DNA of 33,141 bases from Pseudomonadota bacterium (GTDB lineage Bacteria; Pseudomonadota; Alphaproteobacteria; Rhizobiales; Rhizobiaceae): the NCBI GenBank assembly GCA_023390055.1, contig JAEWDP010000136.1, forward strand, positions 1-33,141, written 5' to 3'. Made by a program: the position numbers and the translations under genes. The notes below the pieces were generated by a model. It saw only the letters and a program-made list of their open reading frames with translations, was not told the origin of the DNA and did not search any database. This document shows positions 24,832-32,915 of the stretch, piece after piece (position 1 is the first letter of the stretch; every line of letters starts with the position of its first letter).

Positions 24832-25766
24832 TCGAGATCGAATCGGTGTCGAAATTCTATGATGGACGGCCGGTCGTGGATGATGTTTCCCTCATGGTTG
24901 AGCCGCGAACCATCACCGTCATCGTCGGAACGTCCGGATCCGGAAAGACGACCCTGTTGCGCACGATCAATCGTCTGGTGGAACGGGATAAGGGTGTCAT
25001 CCGTCTCGATGGCAAGGACAATCGCACGATTGCCGGGCATGAGCTTCGCCGTCACATCGGTTACGCCATTCAGGGACATGGTCTGTTTCCCCATCGAACC
25101 GTCGCTGAAAACATTGCGACGGTTCCCAGCCTCCTTGGTTGGGACCGCCAGCGTATCGACGGCAAGGTGCAGGAGCTCTTATCTCTTTTCCAGCTCGACC
25201 CGGATACATTCGCAACGCGTTATCCGCACGAGTTGTCCGGTGGTGAGCAGCAACGTGTCGGTGTGGCACGTGCGCTTGCCGGCGAGCCCAATGTTTTGTT
25301 GATGGATGAGCCCTTCGGCGCACTTGATCCGGTCATAAGGGCAAAGGCGCAGGAGGATCTCCTCGCCATTCAAAAACATCTCGCGACGACAATTATCCTG
25401 GTAACCCATGACATGGAGGAAGCCTTCAAGCTCGCCGACAAGATAGCCGTCATGGACGGCGGGCAATTGCTACAATATGATCGCCCGAGCGAACTCGTTC
25501 GCCGACCGGCGACACCATTTGTCGAAGCCCTGATCGGCCTCAATGAACGTCCATTTCGCCTGCTTGCCCTGCAAAGCGTCGCGGACGTAACGGAACCTGG
25601 CGAAGCTGACGGACAACCGGTGAGCGAAGCCATGAGCCAAAAGGATGTTCTCGCCGAGATGATATGGTCCGGTCGGCGTGCGGTGAAGGTGGCGACAGCA
25701 AAGGGCAAGGTGATTGGACGTGTGACCCTTGATGGTCTCCTCAAGCGGGCACAAGACCGGCGATGA
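24828..25766 (+). CDS. yehX: Osmoprotectant ABC transporter ATP-binding protein (YehX type)
   Basis: 312-residue cytoplasmic ATPase that powers the importer. Walker A is GTSGSGKTT (34-42), the Q-loop Gln82 (YAIQGHG), the signature LSGGE (136-140), Walker B LLMDEP with Asp160 and Glu161, and the switch His194 (LVTHDMEEA). Residues beyond about 235 form a C-terminal extension including GKVIGRVTLDGLL near the end, resembling one CBS-type half module; in OpuA-like transporters such domains sense ionic strength, but here the region is short and the role is inference. Both ends overlap neighbours by 4 nt (24828-24831 and 25763-25766), showing translational coupling with both permeases. Confidence 0.93.
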   Translation: MIEIESVSKFYDGRPVVDDVSLMVEPRTITVIVGTSGSGKTTLLRTINRLVERDKGVIRLDGKDNRTIAGHELRRHIGYAIQGHGLFPHRTVAENIATVPSLLGWDRQRIDGKVQELLSLFQLDPDTFATRYPHELSGGEQQRVGVARALAGEPNVLLMDEPFGALDPVIRAKAQEDLLAIQKHLATTIILVTHDMEEAFKLADKIAVMDGGQLLQYDRPSELVRRPATPFVEALIGLNERPFRLLALQSVADVTEPGEADGQPVSEAMSQKDVLAEMIWSGRRAVKVATAKGKVIGRVTLDGLLKRAQDRR

Positions 25767-26497
25767 GGACGTGGCTGCCCAACGCCTTGCGCCTGATGTT
25801 GTCGGTGCTGCTTTTCGCATTCCTGCTCTGGCCGGAGATCTTTGAGCCACTTTTGAAGCCGCTTGTGCGACAGAACGCACCGGCAATCTACAATCACGGC
25901 AGCCTGCTTTCACTGACTTTGCAGCATCTTTTGACAGTCTTCGTCGCCACGATCGCTGCAACGGTCGTGGCGGTGAGCCTCGCCATTCTGGTCAGTCGCC
26001 CGATCGGAGCGGAGTTCTTGCCGCTGTCTCGTTCCCTTGTAAATATCGGGCAGACCTTTCCCCCCGTCGCGGTTCTAGCACTCGCCGTGCCTGTTCTGGG
26101 CTTTGGTGAAAAACCGACCCTTGTTGCGCTCTTTCTCTACGGACTGTTACCGATCTTCGAAAATACGCTGACGGGACTGACGACGTTGCCTGCGGCCGTG
26201 ATGGAGGCTGCACGTGCAACGGGCATGACGGGGCTGCAGAGGCTGACACGAATCGAACTTCCTCTGGCACTGCCGATCATTCTGGCCGGGATCAGGTTGT
26301 CGGTAGTCATCAGCCTGTCGACTGCAACGATCGGGTCCACCGTGGCTGCAAAAACCCTTGGTGAGGTCATCATCGCCGGGCTGCAGACGAACAATCTTGC
26401 GTTTGTCATACAAGGTGGATTGATTGTTGGAGCGCTTGCAATACTGATTTACGATACACTTTGCGCCATGGAACGACGTATCGCGGCTCGTACCTAG
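25763..26497 (+). CDS. yehW: Osmoprotectant ABC transporter permease (YehW type)
   Basis: 244-residue inner-membrane permease consisting of a single ABC permease domain with about six helices. The EAA loop reads LTTLPAAVMEAARATGMTGLQ and is followed by the usual RIELPLALPIILAGIRLS. Its length equals that of E. coli YehW (243 residues), and it completes the heterodimeric membrane channel with the YehY-type protein. It starts in a 4-nt overlap with the ATPase gene. No terminator is visible after it, and the AI-2E gene begins 52 nt further on the same strand, so read-through is likely. E. coli YehZYXW has been reported as a low-affinity, stress-regulated betaine system; this one may act similarly. 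Confidence 0.92.
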   Translation: MRTWLPNALRLMLSVLLFAFLLWPEIFEPLLKPLVRQNAPAIYNHGSLLSLTLQHLLTVFVATIAATVVAVSLAILVSRPIGAEFLPLSRSLVNIGQTFPPVAVLALAVPVLGFGEKPTLVALFLYGLLPIFENTLTGLTTLPAAVMEAARATGMTGLQRLTRIELPLALPIILAGIRLSVVISLSTATIGSTVAAKTLGEVIIAGLQTNNLAFVIQGGLIVGALAILIYDTLCAMERRIAART

Positions 26498-26549
26498 AAA
26501 GCGTGGTGTCGAGCTATATGTCTTGTCGATCGCGAAGGGGACAAACGCC

Positions 26550-27608
26550 ATGGTGATCCAGCGCCTGAGTTTTTACGTGCTGCTGGTGAGTGTGACAGTG
26601 GCCTTCATCGTTGTCCTCTTGCCTCTTTATTCGGCAATATTCTGGGCCATTGTGCTGGCGATCATCTTCTTTCCGCTGCATGCCTGGCTTGAAGCAGGGC
26701 TTGGAGGTCGCCGCAATCTGGCATCCGCGGTTTCCGTTCTCGTCTGCCTGTGTCTTGTCATCATTCCGGGCCTTGTCATCTTGACGTCGCTGCTGCGTGA
26801 GGCAAACAACCTGTATCAGCAGATCGATACCGGCCAGATTGACATAGCAAATCTTCTGGAACGCCTGCAGAACGCCTTGCCGGCTTTCGTCCAGGCGCGA
26901 CTGAATGTCCTCGATTTCACAGGTTTTGCCGAGTTCCGCGATCGCCTGTCGTCGGCATTGATGGATGGTGGACGCTTCTTTGCAGGCCGGGCACTCAGTC
27001 TTGGTCAAAACACCGTTCAGTTCCTCATTTCGTTTTGCGTCATGCTCTACCTGCTCTTCTTTCTCTTTCGAGACGGACGCTGGCTTGCGGGTGCCTTGAG
27101 GCGCGCTTCACCCTTGAGCGATACAAATACCCAGCGCTTCACGACGAAGTTCACCTCCGTTGTGCGTGCAACTGTGCGCGGCAACATCATCATTGCCGTG
27201 ATACAGGGTACGATCGGTGGCGTGACGTTCTGGGCCCTTGGGGTGGCGCCGGCACTGCTATGGGGTGTCTTGATGGCCATCCTGTCACTTCTGCCGGCTG
27301 TTGGCGCCGCTGTCGTATGGGTGCCGGCTGCCATCTATCTTGCCCTGACGGGGTCTTGGCTCAAGGCCATGCTGCTGGTGGCCATCGGTGTCCTCGTCAT
27401 TGGACTGATCGATAATCTGTTGCGGCCACCACTGGTCGGAAAAGAGTCTAAACTCCCGGATTACCTTGTGCTTGTTTCCACGATCGGTGGTTTGTCGATA
27501 CTTGGTATCAACGGTTTCATCATCGGGCCGTTGACGGCAGCACTGTTCATTTCGGCTTGGGACATCTTCACCGAAGAACGCGCCAGATCAGACGATTTCC
27601 AGGGGTAG
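26550..27608 (+). CDS. AI-2E family transporter (second copy)
   Basis: 352-residue inner-membrane protein of the AI-2E (UPF0118) family with about eight helices. Family marks include AILSLLPAVGAAVVW (about 245-260), the DNLLRPPLVGKESKLPDYLV segment and the late GFIIGPLTAALF. Compared with the copy at 6154-7353 it is shorter at both ends and clearly diverged in sequence, so this is not a recent duplication. An in-frame TTG at 26523 exists, but the ATG at 26550 has AAGGGG (26535-26540) at 9 nt and fits better. It follows the osmoprotectant operon by 52 nt and may be co-transcribed. The substrate is unknown; one member of the family in another bacterium works as a Na+/H+ antiporter, which would fit an osmotic-stress context but is not shown here. 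Confidence 0.88.
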   Translation: MVIQRLSFYVLLVSVTVAFIVVLLPLYSAIFWAIVLAIIFFPLHAWLEAGLGGRRNLASAVSVLVCLCLVIIPGLVILTSLLREANNLYQQIDTGQIDIANLLERLQNALPAFVQARLNVLDFTGFAEFRDRLSSALMDGGRFFAGRALSLGQNTVQFLISFCVMLYLLFFLFRDGRWLAGALRRASPLSDTNTQRFTTKFTSVVRATVRGNIIIAVIQGTIGGVTFWALGVAPALLWGVLMAILSLLPAVGAAVVWVPAAIYLALTGSWLKAMLLVAIGVLVIGLIDNLLRPPLVGKESKLPDYLVLVSTIGGLSILGINGFIIGPLTAALFISAWDIFTEERARSDDFQG

Positions 27609-27866
27609 AGGTGCGCGGATACAGCTGGTTCATGTCCGTTCAAGTCTGCCGGCGATGAACAAGGCGGCAGCATATGGCCGTCATGTGGAGCTGTGTTTGA
27701 ATGTCGCCACCAGAATCGGCCGGCTCTGGCATCCATCATCGCGTTTCGTTTGTGATCCGTTCTTCTGTCACAATGTGTGCGCAAACCCGAAACGCTTGAT
27801 AGCAGGATGAATTTTTGCCATCTGTCTTGGTCCAGAGATTCACCGCAGAACAGTTCGGGATTTGCA

Positions 27867-29753
27867 ATGACGACCAATATCAACGAAACCGAGACCAGAT
27901 CATTCGAGGCGGATGTGGCCCGCCTCCTGCACATGATGGTGCATTCGGTCTATTCAGACAAGGACGTGTTTCTGCGTGAATTGATCTCGAATGCCGCCGA
28001 TGCCTGCGAAAAGCTGCGGTATGAAGCGATCGAGAACCCGGCGGTGCTCGGCGAGGACCCCAAACCTGCCATCACGATTTCAGCCGACGCTGAGGCCAGG
28101 CGCCTTGTCGTCGAAGATAACGGCATCGGCATGAGCCGAGAAGAGCTGGTAGAGGCGCTTGGCACGATCGCGCGGTCTGGCACACGTGCCTTCATGGAGC
28201 GCGTCGAAGCAGCCAAGGCAGGCGAGGGAGCGGAACTCATCGGCCAGTTTGGTGTCGGCTTCTATTCAGCCTTCATGGTCGCCGACAAGGTCGATGTCAT
28301 CACCCGCAAGGCGGGAACGGATGAAGCATGGCACTGGTCATCCGATGGCAAGGGATCTTACGAGATCGCTCCCGCCAATCCTGACGAAGCACCAAAGCGT
28401 GGAACGCGTGTCGTGCTGCATCTGATGGAGGACGCGGAAAATTATACGCAAGCCTACCAGCTCGAGCGTCTGATCAAGGAACAGTCCGGTCATGTGCCCG
28501 TGCCTGTTTCACTCATGGACAAGCCCGGGACCGAGATGCGTGAAATTGCCGACGGCACGGCGCTGTGGATCAAGGCAAAGAGCGATATCACGACGGAGGA
28601 GTATACGGACTTCTACCGTGGCATATCCGGACAATATGACGAGCCGGCGACGACGATCCACTTCAAGGCTGAGGGGCGCCACGAATACAGCACACTCGCC
28701 TTCATACCGGGTTCACGCCCGTTTGACCTGTTTGATCAGGATCGCAAGGGTCGGATGAAACTCTATGTCCGCCGCGTCTTCATCACTGACGATGCGGATC
28801 TTCTTCCGCGATATCTGCGTTTCGTGCGCGGTCTGGTGGATTCCGCCGATCTCCCTTTGAACCTCTCGCGCGAAATGATCCAGGAAAGCCCGCTTCTGGC
28901 GGCGATCCGCAAAGGGGTAACGAACCGCATCCTTTCGGACCTGGCGAAACTCCAAAACAGTGACGCCGAAGCCTATGCCAAGATCTGGGAGGATTTTGGC
29001 GTCGTCATCAAGGAAGGGCTTTACGAAGATTTCGAGCGACGCGAGCAATTATTGAAGCTGGCGCGGTTCCATTCGACAAGTTCAACGGATGGTTGGCGCA
29101 GCATGGCCGACTATGTTGCGGGCATGAAGGACGGTCAAAAGGCAATCTATTTCATGACCGGTGACGACCAGGCACGGCTTGAGGTCTCGCCCCAGCTCGA
29201 AGGCTTCAAGGCACGCGGCATTGAAGTTCTGCTCTTGACCGACCCTGTTGACAGCTTCTGGGTAACGATGGCGCCAGAATTTGACGGTAAGCCGATGAAG
29301 TCCGTGACGCAGGGTGGCGCAGACCTATCCGATATCGCGCTGAGCGACGATACAGCACAACCCGACGCCGAGATGTCTCCTGAAGTTGCGACCTTTATCG
29401 CATTCTTGAAATCGATACTCAGCAACGAGGTGTCAGACGTCAAAATGTCCAATCGTCTGACTGAAAGCGCCGTCTGCCTTGTCGCACCGGATGATGGTCC
29501 AGACCGCCAGATCGAGAGAATGTTGAGTGCTGCAGGACGGCTCGACACCGTCACAAAGCCTATCCTTGAGATCAACCCGCGACACGAACGTATCCTGTCG
29601 CTGGCGAGCCTGGGTGACGGCGACCTGTCGTTTCGGGATGACGTGGCGCATCTGCTCTATGATGAGGCACGCGTACTGGATGGCGATAAACCGGTCGATC
29701 CGAAGGCATTTTCGCAGCGGTTGGCACGCGTCGTCCGTCGCTCCATCGGATGA
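27867..29753 (+). CDS. htpG: Chaperone protein HtpG (Hsp90)
   Basis: 628-residue cytoplasmic Hsp90-family ATP-dependent chaperone. The N-terminal GHKL ATPase domain shows FLRELISNAADAC (Glu38, Asn42), DNGIGMSREE and GQFGVGFYSAF. The middle domain includes YVRRVFITDD, then LPRYLRFVRGLVDS and LPLNLSREMIQES, all standard. The C-terminal dimerisation domain runs from about 510. The frame is open upstream to 27777 but the start at 27867 (MTTNINETE) gives the usual length; the ribosome binding site (CGGGA) is weak. Heat-shock control is usual for htpG, but in the 258-nt upstream region I find no convincing heat-shock promoter. It is convergent with the response regulator gene, 31 nt away, without a clear terminator. 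Confidence 0.96.
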   Translation: MTTNINETETRSFEADVARLLHMMVHSVYSDKDVFLRELISNAADACEKLRYEAIENPAVLGEDPKPAITISADAEARRLVVEDNGIGMSREELVEALGTIARSGTRAFMERVEAAKAGEGAELIGQFGVGFYSAFMVADKVDVITRKAGTDEAWHWSSDGKGSYEIAPANPDEAPKRGTRVVLHLMEDAENYTQAYQLERLIKEQSGHVPVPVSLMDKPGTEMREIADGTALWIKAKSDITTEEYTDFYRGISGQYDEPATTIHFKAEGRHEYSTLAFIPGSRPFDLFDQDRKGRMKLYVRRVFITDDADLLPRYLRFVRGLVDSADLPLNLSREMIQESPLLAAIRKGVTNRILSDLAKLQNSDAEAYAKIWEDFGVVIKEGLYEDFERREQLLKLARFHSTSSTDGWRSMADYVAGMKDGQKAIYFMTGDDQARLEVSPQLEGFKARGIEVLLLTDPVDSFWVTMAPEFDGKPMKSVTQGGADLSDIALSDDTAQPDAEMSPEVATFIAFLKSILSNEVSDVKMSNRLTESAVCLVAPDDGPDRQIERMLSAAGRLDTVTKPILEINPRHERILSLASLGDGDLSFRDDVAHLLYDEARVLDGDKPVDPKAFSQRLARVVRRSIG

Positions 29754-29784
29754 CGGGGCAGGCGGCTCGACCTTTCCGTCACTA

Positions 29785-30435
29785 TCAGGTGCGTCGCAAC
29801 AGGAGTGCAACCAGTTCGGCCTGTCGATTGGTGCCAGTCTTCTGGAAAATGTTGCGCATGTGAAAGGCGACAGTTGTGCGCGAGACGTTCGTGTCCCTTG
29901 CGATCCGTGTCAGTGACTTGCCTTGTGTCAGCGCTGACGCGACACGCATTTCGGCCGGTGTCAGCCCAAGGGATGGAGCAATGGTCAATGCGTCGCCAAC
30001 AGCCATCTCATCGGTCCCTGCTTCACGCAGACGCTCTATTTGGCGCAGCCGCGCGTCGACAGTGGCCAGCAGGAGATCATAATCGATCGGCTTGACAAGA
30101 TAGTCGTCCGCGCCGAGGCGTTTGCCGGTAACGACTTCGCGCGGATCGCCAAGAGCGGAGAGGAATACAAAGGGGATATCGGCATGAGCCGGTCTCTGCG
30201 TCTGCACGATCTTCAGCACGCCGTAACCGTTAAGTTCTGGCATGGAAATATCGCACAGGATCAGGTCGGGTCGTCTTTCTTCAAGAACGTCAAGCGCTTC
30301 TCGACCATTGCAGGCCTCGATGACGTCATAGCCTGCTTCGACAAGTTCGTCGGCGATGTCCCGGCGCAGGTCATCTTCATCTTCCACACAAAGGATGACC
30401 GGCAGCTTTTCCCTGTTGCAAGAAGTATGCGTCAT
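29785..30435 (-). CDS. Response regulator with LuxR-type DNA-binding domain
   Basis: 216 residues. The receiver domain (about 12-130) has the acidic pocket Glu18/Asp19, the phosphoacceptor Asp62 (LILCDISMPELNG), Ser93 and Lys115 (YLVKPID). After a linker, the LuxR/NarL-type helix-turn-helix spans about 155-212 with LTPAEMRVASAL, LTRIARDTNVSRTTVAFHM and the C-terminal dimer helix. The protein is therefore a phosphorylation-controlled transcription factor. Its ATG overlaps the stop of the histidine kinase gene by 4 nt, so the kinase is its evident partner. It is the last gene of the three-gene signalling operon. Target genes are not evident from the window. Confidence 0.94.
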   Translation of the reverse strand: MTHTSCNREKLPVILCVEDEDDLRRDIADELVEAGYDVIEACNGREALDVLEERRPDLILCDISMPELNGYGVLKIVQTQRPAHADIPFVFLSALGDPREVVTGKRLGADDYLVKPIDYDLLLATVDARLRQIERLREAGTDEMAVGDALTIAPSLGLTPAEMRVASALTQGKSLTRIARDTNVSRTTVAFHMRNIFQKTGTNRQAELVALLLRRT

Positions 30436-32243
30436 GCTGGCTCCTGATGGAGATTGGCGATCGGATCGGTCGTGGGATGAGGCCCGTTTCGTGGAAGTAT
30501 CATCGCCAGCCGTATCGTGCCCCGCCTTGATGGCTGCAACTGCACGTCGCCACCTTGCAGACGCGCAAGCGCTCTGGCCATGTAGAGCCCGACGCCGATG
30601 CCCTGGCGCCCCTCGGCATTGCGTCCGCGAAAATACCGTTCGAACAGCGCCTTGCGTTCGGCCGGTCCGTCCAGCGTCCCCTCATTGACCACTGCGCATT
30701 CGATCTGTGTGCTTTCAACGGAAACGGTCACATTGATCGGTGAAGCGGCGGGAGAATATTTGACGGCATTGGACATCAGGTTCAGGAGAATGTTTTCGAC
30801 ATGGACGGGATCACAATATGTGATGGCAGAACCCTCCTCAGGACATGTGATTGTGGTTTGTCTCTCGGGTGTCTGTTCGTTTTGACGGGCGCATATGTCC
30901 GATGCAAGCTTTCCAAGGTCGCAAGCCTCGCTATGGATTTCGATCTGACCGGCATCGAGACGAGCGGCGTCGAGTGTGCTTTCCACGAGCTTTGTTAGGC
31001 GGCCGATAGCGAGGCGGGCCTTGCTGCCACGCTCCACGAGTTCCGTCTTCGACAGTCTGTCGCCCCGTCGCATGAGACGTTGAAGGGCGGAATCGACAAT
31101 CGCAAGCGGCGTCCGGAACTGGTGCGAGATCATCGTTCCGAAATTGCGATAGAGCTCGGCTGTCTCCCGTTCGCGGGCGAGGGCCGCGTCAAGCTCCTTG
31201 GTGCGCGCCTGCACCAGGTGCTCCAGATGATCGCGATGATCTGCGATTTCCTTTTGTGCGGCTCGCCGTTCGGTGACGTCCGAGATCAAGAGAATGGAAC
31301 CTATGATCCGTTGTCCATCGCGCAACGAAAAGCAGTGCACATCGACATAGCGTGGTGAACACTGGTCGCACGGGAAAAAGGGTTGATCGAACAGTTCCGC
31401 CGGTTGCCCTCCAAGGGCTTTGTCTATCCCCTGCCTGATCCTGTCGACCTGGAAAAAGCCGGAGACATCGTCGAGCGCAAGGCCGATGGTCGTTTCGGCC
31501 GGCAGGCTAAAGAGGCGTTCGGCCGCTTCATTCCACACGGTACAGCGGAGGTTGAGATCGACAGCCACAATGCCGTCGCCGCTGGAGCCGATCAGCAGTT
31601 GGGAAAAGGCCTTTTCCTTGTCCAGAAGTCGCGTTCGGCGTTTTGCGTCGCGTATGGCGGACACAAACTGTGCGCAAAGGGCTGCTCCTGCAAGCGAAAT
31701 TCCAATCAATGAGGCGAGGATCTGCCACAACTGCTTGCGCGATGTGTCGAGCGTTTCACCGAGCGCATCCCATTCATAGACCATCGCCTTGTTGCCTGCG
31801 CGACCCAACATCTCGTTATAGGGGTCGAGCAATGTCTGTACACGCTGCAGGCGGTTTTCTTCGGGAACGCTGACGGTTGCGTTCAGGGCAGAAAGGCCCT
31901 CCTTTAGATCGTCGAGGGCGCCTGAAAAGCCCAGCGCTTCCATCCGGCGGCGCTGCGGCCCATCATCGAGCAATGCCAGGCGGCTCAAGAATACATTATA
32001 ACGCAGTTCCAGGATTTCGGGGTCCAGTTCACCGGTAGAAACCCTGGCGATTGTCGAACTCAATTCCAGGCTCGCCGCATGGGCACGCGAGATCACCCAA
32101 ACCATGTTCTGGGTCGCATCGATGCGCATATCGCGTTCGATACCGGAAAGCCTTGTCAGGGAAAAAGTCAGCGAAATGACGAATATCGCAATTGTCAGTA
32201 TCGGCAGCATGATGCCGACGATACGACGCACCGGCCTGCTCAT
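30432..32243 (-). CDS. PAS-domain sensor histidine kinase
   Basis: 603-residue inner-membrane kinase. Helices at about 9-30 and 172-195 bracket a mostly alpha-helical periplasmic sensor of about 140 residues. A cytoplasmic PAS domain (about 212-325) is followed by a coiled coil (330-365), the HisKA domain with phosphoacceptor His374 (ISHQFRTPL) and a HATPase_c domain with the N box NLMSNAVKYSP (Asn488, Asn492) and the G box GIGVGLYMA (548-556). The PAS region contains a cysteine cluster, PCDQC (Cys292, Cys295) and Cys304, which could bind a metal or respond to redox state. The start overlaps the preceding gene by 4 nt and the stop overlaps the regulator gene by 4 nt. The signal is unknown. 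Confidence 0.94.
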   Translation of the reverse strand: MSRPVRRIVGIMLPILTIAIFVISLTFSLTRLSGIERDMRIDATQNMVWVISRAHAASLELSSTIARVSTGELDPEILELRYNVFLSRLALLDDGPQRRRMEALGFSGALDDLKEGLSALNATVSVPEENRLQRVQTLLDPYNEMLGRAGNKAMVYEWDALGETLDTSRKQLWQILASLIGISLAGAALCAQFVSAIRDAKRRTRLLDKEKAFSQLLIGSSGDGIVAVDLNLRCTVWNEAAERLFSLPAETTIGLALDDVSGFFQVDRIRQGIDKALGGQPAELFDQPFFPCDQCSPRYVDVHCFSLRDGQRIIGSILLISDVTERRAAQKEIADHRDHLEHLVQARTKELDAALARERETAELYRNFGTMISHQFRTPLAIVDSALQRLMRRGDRLSKTELVERGSKARLAIGRLTKLVESTLDAARLDAGQIEIHSEACDLGKLASDICARQNEQTPERQTTITCPEEGSAITYCDPVHVENILLNLMSNAVKYSPAASPINVTVSVESTQIECAVVNEGTLDGPAERKALFERYFRGRNAEGRQGIGVGLYMARALARLQGGDVQLQPSRRGTIRLAMILPRNGPHPTTDPIANLHQEPA

Positions 32244-32776
32244 TTTATATCCAGCCGGCGCAACTGCCAGACCCAGCGATAATCGTAACGGATATCCTGC
32301 AATACGGTATGCTCATCGCGCGGATAGACGATCCAGAGCGGACCCTTGCCGCTGGGAAGGAGCGGCTTACCATCCATCTCATAGGCGACAAGGATGTCGA
32401 AGCGGTAGAATTCATCGATGCCGATGTCGATGACATAGTCGTTAAGGGCGGTTGCCGTGACAGTCGAGCCATGGGCACCGACACGCTCCAGCAGATGCCG
32501 CATCAAAAAGCCTTTGAACCGGCGCACGCCATCCGTCACCACTGTTGTCGTTTCCAGCCGAGACGGTGGCAGTGTCTTCAGCATATCCATGTCGAACAGT
32601 GCCGCACCATCCACATTGGTGTTCAATATGGTCCCGTGCACGTCGAGAACAGTCTGGCCTTCGGGCAGCGGCAAAGCGGAGCCGCCCTTTTCCTGCGCCG
32701 TTGCCGCAACGCTGGACAGCGACATGACGACAACAATACACAGCAGTTGCCGGGCGTTCTTAAATACCTTTTTCAA
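32240..32776 (-). CDS. Periplasmic molybdopterin-oxidoreductase-fold protein, probably a sensor partner
   Basis: 178 residues from a TTG start: signal peptide 1-27 (ATA-Q), then a small domain resembling the oxidoreductase molybdopterin-binding (sulfite oxidase, YedY) fold. Recognisable segments are TTTVVTDGVRRFKGFLMRHLL (74-95, weak end included), ALNDYVIDI, VAYEMDGKPLL and KGPLWIVYPRDE (144-155), then YRWVWQLRRLDI at the end. The mature part contains no cysteine at all, so the cysteine that binds molybdenum in true sulfite-oxidase enzymes is missing. A catalytic role is therefore unlikely and ligand binding or sensing more plausible. It is the first gene of the operon and overlaps the kinase start by 4 nt, which strongly suggests it serves the kinase's periplasmic domain. 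Fold assignment is by sequence pattern. Confidence 0.82.
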   Translation of the reverse strand: MKKVFKNARQLLCIVVVMSLSSVAATAQEKGGSALPLPEGQTVLDVHGTILNTNVDGAALFDMDMLKTLPPSRLETTTVVTDGVRRFKGFLMRHLLERVGAHGSTVTATALNDYVIDIGIDEFYRFDILVAYEMDGKPLLPSGKGPLWIVYPRDEHTVLQDIRYDYRWVWQLRRLDIK

Positions 32777-32833
32777 GAATGTTATCTTCTGGCCTCATTC
32801 GTTGGATGGTCACAGGCTGGACAATCTTTGGCC

Positions 32834-32858
32834 GGATCCACTTCAGAAGTGACGATCC
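32834..32858. terminator. Hairpin between the BA14K gene and the signalling operon
   Basis: GGATC-CACTT (32834-32843), loop CAG, AAGTG (32847-32851), two unpaired bases, then GATCC (32854-32858). The 10-bp, once-bulged stem lies 58 nt past the BA14K stop and 58 nt before the start of the signalling operon, both on the minus strand. There is no T-run after it, so it may end BA14K transcription weakly or act in the leader of the operon. Confidence 0.4.
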
Positions 32859-32915
32859 TCCCCATGAGAACCATCACTTCATTGAACATGCCTGTCAAAT
32901 CTGCAAACGGAATGT

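Noticed and set aside
27795..27823. CTTGAT-N17-CCATCT upstream of htpG as a heat-shock promoter
   Set aside because: The -10 part is incomplete and the spacing is too long for the known heat-shock sigma consensus.
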